Origin: Aquificaceae bacterium
GTDB lineage: Bacteria > Aquificota > Aquificia > Aquificales > Aquificaceae
Direction of reading: 5' to 3'
DNA length: 11,605 nt
NCBI GenBank assembly: GCA_015492115.1
Contig: WGFS01000119.1
Coordinates: 1 to 11,605, forward strand
In this document: in pieces, positions 1 through 6,813 of the stretch
How the letters are laid out: every line of letters begins with the position of its first letter
Numbering within the stretch: the first letter of the stretch is position 1
Position numbers and translations under genes: made by a program
The notes under the pieces: generated by a model
Databases searched by the model: none
What the model was told of the DNA's origin: nothing
Seen by the model: only the letters and a program-made list of their open reading frames with translations

Positions 1-1045
1 GCTCCTCCTCCTTCTCAAGGAACCCTTCCTCCTTAAGCTTCTCAACTATCCTTTTCCTCGCCTCGTATCTGTCCAGTCCAGCGAACTCCCCCGCATTTTC
101 GTTCATCACCGCCCTCTCGTCCATCACCTTCACGAAAGGGAGGTTGTGGGTCTTCCCTATCTCAAAGTCGTTGGGGTCGTGGGCTGGGGTTACCTTGACC
201 GCTCCCGTTCCGAACTCGGGCTTCACCCTCTCGTCCGATATTAGGGGGATGAGCTCCTCTATCTCCTCTCCCGAGAGGGTCTTCCTCTTCCAGTGAACGA
301 GGGGAAGTCTGACCTTCTTTCCAATCAGGTGCTTGTACCTCTCGTCCTCGGGATGGACCGCCACCGCGGTGTCTCCGAGCATCGTCTCGGGTCTCGTTGT
401 CGCAACCGTTATGTGCCCCGAGTTGTCCTCAAGGGGGTATCTGATGTACCAGAGCTTTCCCTTCTCCTCCTCGTGCTCAACCTCAAGGTCCGAGAGGGCT
501 GTCAGATCCTTGGGGCACCAGTTCACTATGTACTCGCTCCTGTATATAAGCCCCTTCTCGTAGAGTTCTCTGAAAGCTTTTCTGACAGCCCTTGAAAAAC
601 CTTCATCCAGAGTGAACCTTTCCCTCTTCCAGTCCACCGAGACCCCGAGTTTCTCAAGCTGTGTCCTTATCGCGTTCCTTGACTTTGGAACCCACTCCCA
701 GACCTTCTTCAGGAACTCCTTTCTGCCGAGTTCCAGCCTGCTCTTCCCCTCCTCCTGGAGCTGTCTGTCCACCACATACTGGGTCGCTATCCCAGCGTGG
801 TCAAAGCCGGGAACCCATACCACCTGCCTTCCCCTCATCCTCTGCCAGCGGGCTACTATGTCCTGAAGGGTGGAGTTCAGGGCGTGCCCCATGTGGAGAG
901 AGCCCGTGACGTTGGGAGGGGGGATGACTACCGAAAACTTTTTCCTCTTTTCGGGCTTCTCAACGTGATAGAGAGCCTTCTCTATCCAGAACTCAGACCA
1001 CCTCTCCTCTATCTCCTTCGGGCTGTACTCTCTTAGCTCTTTCAT
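1..1045 (-). CDS. valS: Valyl-tRNA synthetase, N-terminal part (cut by left edge)
   Basis: Class I aminoacyl-tRNA synthetase that charges tRNA-Val with valine in the cytoplasm. About 348 residues are visible, starting MKELREYSPKEIEERW. The class I HIGH signature is HMGH at residues 51-54, inside the ValRS-typical context PPPNVTGSLHMGH. The inserted editing (CP1) domain follows, with NWCPKDLTALSDLEVEH and ATTRPETMLGDTAVAVHPED, the latter a hallmark of the ValRS/IleRS/LeuRS editing site. The KMSKS loop, anticodon-binding domain and C-terminal coiled coil lie beyond the window. It is last in the visible minus-strand run, 18 bases after the KaiC-like gene. There is no Shine-Dalgarno sequence before the ATG; instead CCTCCC, the anti-SD polarity, precedes it, with TATAAT 9 bases further upstream. 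ValRS is preferred over IleRS or LeuRS because the sequence around HMGH is ValRS-specific. Confidence 0.97.
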   Translation of the reverse strand, partial: MKELREYSPKEIEERWSEFWIEKALYHVEKPEKRKKFSVVIPPPNVTGSLHMGHALNSTLQDIVARWQRMRGRQVVWVPGFDHAGIATQYVVDRQLQEEGKSRLELGRKEFLKKVWEWVPKSRNAIRTQLEKLGVSVDWKRERFTLDEGFSRAVRKAFRELYEKGLIYRSEYIVNWCPKDLTALSDLEVEHEEEKGKLWYIRYPLEDNSGHITVATTRPETMLGDTAVAVHPEDERYKHLIGKKVRLPLVHWKRKTLSGEEIEELIPLISDERVKPEFGTGAVKVTPAHDPNDFEIGKTHNLPFVKVMDERAVMNENAGEFAGLDRYEARKRIVEKLKEEGFLEKEEE

Positions 1046-1054
1046 GGGAGGATT

Positions 1055-1060
1055 ATTATA
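1055..1060 (-). promoter_or_regulatory. Possible -10 element directly in front of valS
   Basis: On the minus strand TATAAT occupies 1060-1055, nine bases before the valS ATG and just beyond the stop codon of the KaiC-like gene (1066-1064). No Shine-Dalgarno sequence lies between it and the ATG. I see no good -35 hexamer at 16-18 bases upstream. valS could therefore have its own near-leaderless transcript in addition to read-through from the upstream genes, but this rests on one hexamer. Confidence 0.3.
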
Positions 1061-1063
1061 AAC

Positions 1064-2476
1064 CTACCCCATTATGTTCCCGTCTCTCACGGTGCCTCCC
1101 ACGACTATCCCCACGCCCGGGACTATCTCCAGGGTGTAGAGCTCCTTGGAGTGGTCGTCCCCGCGGACCTTCAGGACACCTATCGCCTTGTTTATGGAGT
1201 GGTTTCTCTCGTAGTACCGCAGGATGACTATGTTGTCGGCGAGTAGGGACATCTTCAGGTCGGTGACGAAGGCTCTCCCGAAGGGGTCTTCGGTCTCGTA
1301 GGTTATGTAAGCGGTGTTTCTGTTGAACCTGAAGTAGTTTATGAGGCTCCAGAGGAACTCCCTGTACTTTATATCATCCCTGTGGGAGAACCTGAAGGAT
1401 GTTATGGAGTCCAAGGCTATCCCGCATTCTGAGTCAAGTTTCTCAAGCTCGTCCATTATCCTGTAGGCGAGGAGGTCAAGGTCAAGCTCCACCGGGGATA
1501 TGAATCTGAACTCAAGCCTTCCCTCTTCCAGGAACCCCTCTATGTCCATACCGAGCTTTCTTGCATATAGCCTGAGAGCCTGCGGGGACTCTTCAAAGGA
1601 AAAGAAGACGAACCTGTTCCCTTCCTTTGAGCTCAGGAAGGAGCGTGCGAGCTGGAGTGTAAGGACTGTCTTCCCCGAGCCGGTCGGTCCCGATATCATC
1701 GTGGTGGTGTACTTCCTGAAACCGCCGTGGGTCAGCCTGTCAAGCCCCTCTATTCCGGTGGGAACCTTCTCCTCGGAAACAGGGTAGCTTATCTCCTCAA
1801 CCTTCGGTCTCAGTCTGAGGAAGACCCTTATTCCCTTAGGGCTTATCTCAAAGTACTGCTTCCCCTTCAGAAAGGGAGAGCCCCTGAGCTTTATAACCTG
1901 GACGTACCTCTTCTGGAATACCTCCTCCTCTGTTCCGAAGAGGTAAACTATCCCATCCGCTATGGAGAACTCGGGGAGCCTCTCTGTGTCCTCAAGGGTG
2001 TACTCCCCTACCATGAGGGTGGTAACGTTCCAGACGGGAAGCCTTGATGCGAGGTTGAATACAAAGTCCCTCCTTCCTCCGTCGGGGAGGAACTCCAGCA
2101 GGCTCTTGACCGAGTCTATCACGAGCAGTCTGGGGCTTAGCTCCCTAACCTTCTCATCTATCAGGGATATGATCTCATCAAAGCTCCCTGACCTCACGAG
2201 ATGGCTCACATCCTCAAAGAAGACACTCCTCCCTACGAGCTCGGGGTTGAAGAACTCAAAGTTCCCCACGAACCTGACCATCTTTGAGAGAGGCTCGGAG
2301 AGGGTGCTTATCACGAGAGCCTTTGAGCCCTCTTTAGCAAGGTTGAAGGCTGTCTGGAGGACGAGCGTGGTCTTTCCAGAACCTGGAGTCCCCATTATCA
2401 GCTGGGTGGAGAGCTCGGGGAAACCCCCGAAGGTGAGTTCGTCAAATCCCTCTATCCCCGTCCTTATCCTCTTCAT
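1064..2476 (-). CDS. KaiC-like double-domain RecA-fold ATPase
   Basis: A 470-residue protein with two tandem KaiC/RecA ATPase domains, somewhat shorter than cyanobacterial KaiC (about 520). Domain 1 (about 1-225) has GIEGFDEL, Walker A GTPGSGKT at 29-36 and Walker B LLVID ending at D121. Domain 2 (about 236-460) has GIEGLDRL, Walker A GPTGSGKT at 263-270, the catalytic double Glu in FSFEES (E295, E296) and Walker B IALD at D356. In domain 1 the double-Glu position reads TLSE (58-61), so the first Glu is Ser and hydrolysis there is doubtful. Aligned from memory with the KaiC autophosphorylation segment, residues 403-416 keep the Thr426, Asp427 and Ser431 equivalents (T405, D406, S410) but Thr432 is Leu (L411). 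The ATG overlaps the stop of the 92-residue gene as ATGA, with GAGGTGG four bases upstream. No KaiA or KaiB is present, so a signalling ATPase is more likely than a clock oscillator. Confidence 0.9.
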   Translation of the reverse strand: MKRIRTGIEGFDELTFGGFPELSTQLIMGTPGSGKTTLVLQTAFNLAKEGSKALVISTLSEPLSKMVRFVGNFEFFNPELVGRSVFFEDVSHLVRSGSFDEIISLIDEKVRELSPRLLVIDSVKSLLEFLPDGGRRDFVFNLASRLPVWNVTTLMVGEYTLEDTERLPEFSIADGIVYLFGTEEEVFQKRYVQVIKLRGSPFLKGKQYFEISPKGIRVFLRLRPKVEEISYPVSEEKVPTGIEGLDRLTHGGFRKYTTTMISGPTGSGKTVLTLQLARSFLSSKEGNRFVFFSFEESPQALRLYARKLGMDIEGFLEEGRLEFRFISPVELDLDLLAYRIMDELEKLDSECGIALDSITSFRFSHRDDIKYREFLWSLINYFRFNRNTAYITYETEDPFGRAFVTDLKMSLLADNIVILRYYERNHSINKAIGVLKVRGDDHSKELYTLEIVPGVGIVVGGTVRDGNIMG

Positions 2477-2751
2477 GACTCCACCTCTCTGAGAAGCTCC
2501 TCCTTCAGAAACTCCCCCACAAGGGAGCCCGATATGTCAGCGAGGAGGTAGTAAAAGCGCTCTACGTCCTCATCTCCGAAGCGTTCAAGGTTCAGCTCCG
2601 TGGGGTCTTCGGGCACCTCAACCTCCTTCAGGGAGGGGTTGGTTACGGAGAGGTCGTAGATTATCCTCTCAACTATGAATCGGAGGTTTGTCCGTCCTAC
2701 GAAGTCGGACACTCTTTCCAAAGCCTTCCTGAGCTTATCTCTCGTTACCAT
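2473..2751 (-). CDS. Unrecognised 92-residue protein between GGDEF-EAL and KaiC-like genes
   Basis: A small soluble protein of 92 residues that I do not recognise. It begins MVTRDKLRKALERVSDF, has no signal peptide, membrane segment or Cys, and is strongly acidic in its second half (EVEVPEDPTELNLERFGDEDVERFYYLLAD). It looks mostly helical: helices at about 4-30 and 55-90 with a loop containing NPSLKEVEVPEDP between them. Its start lies 17 bases inside the 3' end of the GGDEF-EAL gene and its stop overlaps the start of the KaiC-like gene by four bases (ATGA), so its translation is probably coupled to both. Reading frame, spacing and composition all indicate a real gene. By position it is a candidate adaptor between the c-di-GMP enzyme and the ATPase. 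It does not resemble KaiB's thioredoxin-like fold by eye. Confidence 0.8.
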   Translation of the reverse strand: MVTRDKLRKALERVSDFVGRTNLRFIVERIIYDLSVTNPSLKEVEVPEDPTELNLERFGDEDVERFYYLLADISGSLVGEFLKEELLREVES

Positions 2752-5635
2752 GCACCTGTGTTTTTCCCTTCACGAACTCCCTGAGCTGTTCAAACTTCAT
2801 CGGAGGGGCGAAGTAGTACCCCTGTCCTTCGTCACACCCAACCTCCCTCAGCTTCCTAAGTATATCCTCGTTCTCCACACCCTCGGCGAGGGAGAGGGCG
2901 TTCAGGGAACTGGAGAGTTTCACTATCGTGCTCACGACCCTCTCAGCCCTCTCGTTCTCAAGCACAGGGATAATAAAGCTCTTGTCTATCTTTATCTTGT
3001 CAACCTCAAACTCTAAGAGATAGTTCATGGAGGAGTAGCCAGTCCCGAAGTCGTCTATAGCCACCTTTACACCGAGCTCTCTCATTCTACCAAGTATCTC
3101 CTTCGTCCTCTCAGGTTCCCTCATCGCGGTGCTCTCCGTTATCTCAAGGATGAAGCTCTCTTCCCTGAAGTTGTGAGACCTCAGCACCTCCTCTATCCTC
3201 GTGGGGAGCTCTTCGTCCATGAACTGCCTCATGGAAAAGTTAACACCGAGGGAGATAAGGTATCCCTCAGAGTGTAGAAGGGAGAGATCCCTGACCGCCT
3301 GATTGAGCATGCTCTGACCGAGTTCCAGTATAAGTCCTGTATCTTCCGCTATGGGTATGAACCTTGAAGGGGGTATGGTTCCCATCTGGGGGTGCTCCCA
3401 CCTCGCGAGAGCTTCCACACCGACGAGCCTGAGGTCAGAGAGCCTGAAGATGGGCTGGTAGTAAGGGACTATCTCATCGTTCCTTATAGCCTCCCTGAGG
3501 GAAGCCTTGAGGATCGCCATCTGGGTTATCTCCCTCTCCACCTCTTCCGAGAAGAAGGCGACGGAACCCGGTCCAGCCTCACGGGCGTCGGAGAGGGCGA
3601 GCTCCGCCTTCCTGACCAGATCCTCAGCCCCTTCCCCGTCCCGCGGGAATAGAGAGACCCCGAGGTTCACCTCAAGGTATATCTCCTTTCCGTCCACCTC
3701 TATCGGCTCTCTGAATGCTTCCCTGACCTTCTCCACAGCCCTGTTCAGACCGGAGAGGTTTCTTATCCCCGTGAGTCCGAGTCCGAACTCGTCCGCCATG
3801 AACCTGCTGACTATGTCTCCTCCCCTGAGCGTTCGGCTGAGTCTCCTCCCGATCTCCCTGAGTACCTCGTCCCCAACCTTTATCCCGTAGGAGGCGTTCA
3901 CCTCCCTGAACCTGTGTACGTTGAGGACGGCCACGCCCACCATCTCCCTTCTTCTCCTTGCGAGGTCAAGCGTCTCTCTCAGCTTCTCAAGGAAGAGTAG
4001 TCTGTTGGGGAGCCCCGTAAGGGTATCGTAGTAGGTCACGCGAAGGAGCCTCTCCTGTAGCTCTATCCTATCCGTTATGTCCCTCTCGCTCACTATAGCC
4101 CCCTCAAGACCGAGCTCCCTCCAGTTCTCCGGCAGGAATACCCTTGACTCAACCCAGCGGTAGCGACCCTCCCTGTCCCTTACCCTGTGCTGGAGGGTGA
4201 AGATCCTGCCGGGGTTTCTGAAGACCTCTCCGTGAACACTTATGAGCTTCTCCCTGTCCTCTGGATGGACGAGCTCAAAGAACCTCTCCCTGCTGAGCTC
4301 CTCAGGTCTGAAGCCGAGCATCCTCTCAAGAGCTGGGCTCACGTACCTGGGCTCACCCTCTTCGTCCACAACCAAAACGAGGTCTGTTAGATTTGAGAGT
4401 ATGAGCTCGTACCTCTCCTTCTCCCTCCTGAGCTCCTCCTCAAGCTCTCTCTCGTGGGTTATGTCTATACCGACTGCGAGCCCGTAACACCTCCCCCTGA
4501 ACCTGACCGTGTCCGCAAAGAGCCTCGCTACCCTCTCTCTTCCGTCCTTGGTTATAACGACGAGGTCTGTGTAGAGTATGGGAACCCTGTCGCAGTTCAC
4601 CCTCCTCCTCACCACCTCCCTGACCTCCTCCCTGTGCTTGGGGTGCACCACATCCCATACGTGCATGTTCTGGAACTCCTCTAAGGAGTAGCCTGTGAGC
4701 TCAAGGGCTGCGGGGTTTGCGTATATGAACCTCTCCCCGTAGATGAATATCGCCGCGGGGGAGTTCTTAACGAGGGTCTCAAAGAGCTCCTGCTGTTCCT
4801 TGATCTCCGTTATGTCTGTCCAGTAACCCGCTATCCTGTAAGTTTCCTTTATCCTGTCTATAACCTTAGCGTAAGCCTGAATCCAGATGTAGTTTCCGTC
4901 CTTTCTTCTGAACCTGTAGGAGTGAATTAGCTCACCTTCCCTCATCAGCCTCTCAACGTTTCTCAGAACCCTCTCCCTGTCCTCAGGGTGTACGTTCTCA
5001 ATCCACCACTCTGGTCCCACGTCCTCAGGACTCCAGCCCATTATCCTCTTGGCGTTCGGGCTCAGATATATGAGCCTTAGGGGATTCGGTGGCTCAGCCT
5101 CTACGAGGTAGAGGACGTAGGGACTCTTCTCAAGGAGAAGGCTCTGGAGGAAGCTGAGCTCTGCCCCCTCAAGGAACCTTGAGACCACCCTGGAGACCTC
5201 CTCCAGGAACTCTATCTCCTCATCCGAGAACTCCCTCCTCTCCCTGAACATGAAGCCTATAACGCCCCAGTCCCTACCTCCTACCATTATGGGAATGCTG
5301 ATTCCACTCCTTGCCCCGGCTTCCCTCATGAACTCCGGTATTTCAAATCTACCTTCGGTGCGGAAGTCCTCGCTGAAGACCGCCTTCCCCTCCCTCAGGG
5401 TGTGGAGAGCCTTCGTGTTTCCCCTTACCTCAATGTTTTCAAATCCATTCAAACCCCTGTGGAGCTTCAGGTAAAAGGTGTCTTCCCCTTCAAACCTCAG
5501 GACCTTATAGAAGTCAGCCCCGAGAACCTCCGATACCCTGTCCGCAACCCTCTTGAGGAACTCCTCAGGGTCCTTACAGCCCAGCCCCTCCAGACACAGC
5601 TCTATCAGAGTTCTGTAAAACTCCGGGTTTTCCAT
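2735..5635 (-). CDS. GAF-PAS-PAS-PAS-GGDEF(degenerate)-EAL c-di-GMP phosphodiesterase
   Basis: A 966-residue cytoplasmic signalling protein with no membrane segment. Domains in order: GAF (about 10-157), PAS/PAC (about 165-278, with GWSPEDVGPEWW and VHPEDRERV), PAS (about 285-400), PAS (about 405-525, with GFRPEELSRERFFELVHPED), GGDEF (about 530-695) and EAL (about 710-955). The GGDEF domain has DTLTGLPNR (537-545) but reads RFMADEF (611-617) where RFGGDEF is expected. The metal-site Asp is Asn572 in LNVHRF, so cyclase activity is probably lost. The inhibitory I-site RxxD (R604, D607) remains, five residues before the motif. The EAL domain is complete: EALAR (E741, R745), N799, E831, DDFGTGYSS (D861, D862), K882, E918 and Q938. 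The likely activity is c-di-GMP hydrolysis controlled by ligands of the GAF and PAS domains. It lies 22 bases after the PilZ gene. The ATG has no Shine-Dalgarno sequence. Confidence 0.95.
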   Translation of the reverse strand: MENPEFYRTLIELCLEGLGCKDPEEFLKRVADRVSEVLGADFYKVLRFEGEDTFYLKLHRGLNGFENIEVRGNTKALHTLREGKAVFSEDFRTEGRFEIPEFMREAGARSGISIPIMVGGRDWGVIGFMFRERREFSDEEIEFLEEVSRVVSRFLEGAELSFLQSLLLEKSPYVLYLVEAEPPNPLRLIYLSPNAKRIMGWSPEDVGPEWWIENVHPEDRERVLRNVERLMREGELIHSYRFRRKDGNYIWIQAYAKVIDRIKETYRIAGYWTDITEIKEQQELFETLVKNSPAAIFIYGERFIYANPAALELTGYSLEEFQNMHVWDVVHPKHREEVREVVRRRVNCDRVPILYTDLVVITKDGRERVARLFADTVRFRGRCYGLAVGIDITHERELEEELRREKERYELILSNLTDLVLVVDEEGEPRYVSPALERMLGFRPEELSRERFFELVHPEDREKLISVHGEVFRNPGRIFTLQHRVRDREGRYRWVESRVFLPENWRELGLEGAIVSERDITDRIELQERLLRVTYYDTLTGLPNRLLFLEKLRETLDLARRRREMVGVAVLNVHRFREVNASYGIKVGDEVLREIGRRLSRTLRGGDIVSRFMADEFGLGLTGIRNLSGLNRAVEKVREAFREPIEVDGKEIYLEVNLGVSLFPRDGEGAEDLVRKAELALSDAREAGPGSVAFFSEEVEREITQMAILKASLREAIRNDEIVPYYQPIFRLSDLRLVGVEALARWEHPQMGTIPPSRFIPIAEDTGLILELGQSMLNQAVRDLSLLHSEGYLISLGVNFSMRQFMDEELPTRIEEVLRSHNFREESFILEITESTAMREPERTKEILGRMRELGVKVAIDDFGTGYSSMNYLLEFEVDKIKIDKSFIIPVLENERAERVVSTIVKLSSSLNALSLAEGVENEDILRKLREVGCDEGQGYYFAPPMKFEQLREFVKGKTQVHGNER

Positions 5636-5636
5636 T

Positions 5637-5649
5637 GATAAATTTTATC
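5637..5649. promoter_or_regulatory. AT-rich palindrome before the GGDEF-EAL start
   Basis: GATAAA-T-TTTATC is a perfect 6+1+6 inverted repeat ending one base before the GGDEF-EAL start codon, inside the 22-base gap after the PilZ gene. The minus strand contains TAAAAT (5647-5642) six bases before the ATG. It could be an operator or a -10 region of an internal promoter, or simply AT-rich spacer; no partner site is visible. Confidence 0.22.
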
Positions 5650-5657
5650 GTAGTTCA

Positions 5658-6761
5658 CTAAGATTCCTTAAGTCCCTTCAACTCCCTTAGTATCTCAAAC
5701 TGCCTCTCCATAACGTAATCGCTCACGATCTCCTCCGTTGGTATGTCAAGCCTGTAGTGGAGTCCTATTCGGTAGATGTTCTCGTGGGGAAGTATGTACC
5801 TGACGGAGGCTACGGTCTTCACCTCCCCTTTGGGGAGCGTAAAGCTTACCTCAACGATGTCTTCCTCTTTCAGCTCGTCTCTGTCCTTCACGTAAACCCC
5901 CACACCGCCTACAGATATATCAGCCATAGTCCCCACCGTCTCCCATTCGCCCCTCCTGAGTTCTATCGGGATCGGTTCCCTCGGGACAACCCTTACGAAC
6001 TTCCTCCTGTCCTGAGGCAGGTCTGCGAATCCGATGACCTCAAGTGTGAGCTCTTCCCTCTGAGTGTCCCTGTCTCTAACCTTCACAGCTATCGGTTTGG
6101 GAAGATTCTGGTGCTTTATATAGACCTCATCCCCAATGTTGAAGACATTTATGTTGCAGGCTCTGATCCTCAGAGAGTCCTCAATCAGCTGGAGTATCTC
6201 CGAACGGCAGACCACCGGAACCTCCTTGTAGTATGTTAGAAGCTCTATATCCTTCTTACCCTTTGCCTTCAGCTCCTCAAGAAAACTGAGGGCTATCCTC
6301 CTACCACTCTCCTCCGCCTTCCTCTCTTCTCTCTTGAGTTCCTCCTCTATCTCGCCCACGTACTTTGAGTAAGCGTCCTCAACCACGGAGAGGTAGAACT
6401 CTATCAACTCAAGGAGGAGCTTTATTCTCTCATAGCCACCGTTCTTGGCGACGAGGTAGTCAATGTAATCCCTTGCGAGGACGAGACACGCCTTGTTCAG
6501 AACCTTCTTCAGATTGAGCTCGTACTTGGCTAACATGTAGGAGAGGTTAAATAGCTCATCCCTCGGGTTCTTTTGAAAGGAGAACATGAGAAGGTAGAGC
6601 CTCTCAACGAGCGTATTGAGTCCCTGGATGCTCAGGAGCCTGGGTCTCTCCTCACCGAGGAACTTTACGAAGTTCTCTCTGAACTTTTCCCTGTACTCCG
6701 CAAAGAACTCGTAGTCGCCAACAAGCTCATTCCATATCTCCTCAAGCCTCCCCTCCTCCAT
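5658..6761 (-). CDS. PilZ-domain c-di-GMP receptor protein with helical N-terminal domain
   Basis: A 367-residue cytoplasmic protein. Residues about 1-175 are predicted all-helical and highly charged (helices around 5-35, 45-60, 68-105, 110-165); I do not recognise this part, although a sensor-type helical bundle is plausible. Residues about 178-248 look like a beta-rich YcgR-N/PilZN-type domain (NIGDEVYIKHQNLPKPIAV). The C-terminal PilZ domain (about 250-345) carries both c-di-GMP-binding signatures: RxxxR as R253-K-F-V-R257 and DxSxxG as D281-I-S283-V-G-G286. It is therefore likely to bind c-di-GMP, as in YcgR-type receptors that alter motility or secretion machinery. It is first in the minus-strand run and divergent from rimO, with 52 bases between start codons. 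The chosen ATG has no clear Shine-Dalgarno sequence. Co-transcription with an EAL protein suggests that it reads the c-di-GMP pool this enzyme controls. Confidence 0.92.
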   Translation of the reverse strand: MEEGRLEEIWNELVGDYEFFAEYREKFRENFVKFLGEERPRLLSIQGLNTLVERLYLLMFSFQKNPRDELFNLSYMLAKYELNLKKVLNKACLVLARDYIDYLVAKNGGYERIKLLLELIEFYLSVVEDAYSKYVGEIEEELKREERKAEESGRRIALSFLEELKAKGKKDIELLTYYKEVPVVCRSEILQLIEDSLRIRACNINVFNIGDEVYIKHQNLPKPIAVKVRDRDTQREELTLEVIGFADLPQDRRKFVRVVPREPIPIELRRGEWETVGTMADISVGGVGVYVKDRDELKEEDIVEVSFTLPKGEVKTVASVRYILPHENIYRIGLHYRLDIPTEEIVSDYVMERQFEILRELKGLKES

Positions 6762-6799
6762 TATGAGGATCAGTTTACTCCGAAACGGTCAGAGAGACC

Positions 6800-6805
6800 T
6801 ATATT
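6800..6805 (+). promoter_or_regulatory. Possible -10 element for rimO
   Basis: TATATT at 6800-6805 is followed eight bases later by the rimO ATG, with CTTCC and no Shine-Dalgarno sequence in between. A usable -35 at normal spacing is not evident (TTTACT at 6774-6779 would give a 20-base spacer). The arrangement resembles that in front of valS. Confidence 0.3.
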
Positions 6806-6813
6806 ATTCTTCC

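Noticed and set aside
1064..2476. A cyanobacterial-type circadian clock (kaiABC)
   Set aside because: Only a KaiC-like protein is present; no KaiA or KaiB is nearby and one of the two KaiC phosphosites is missing.
1962..2492. 176-codon open frame on the plus strand
   Set aside because: It is fully antisense to the KaiC-like gene, has a Ser/Pro-rich low-information product and lacks a ribosome site.
6763..6813. In-frame upstream ATG for rimO at 6763
   Set aside because: It would add 17 residues unlike any RimO N terminus and overlap the divergent PilZ control region; MKVGVISLGCSKN at 6814 is the family start.
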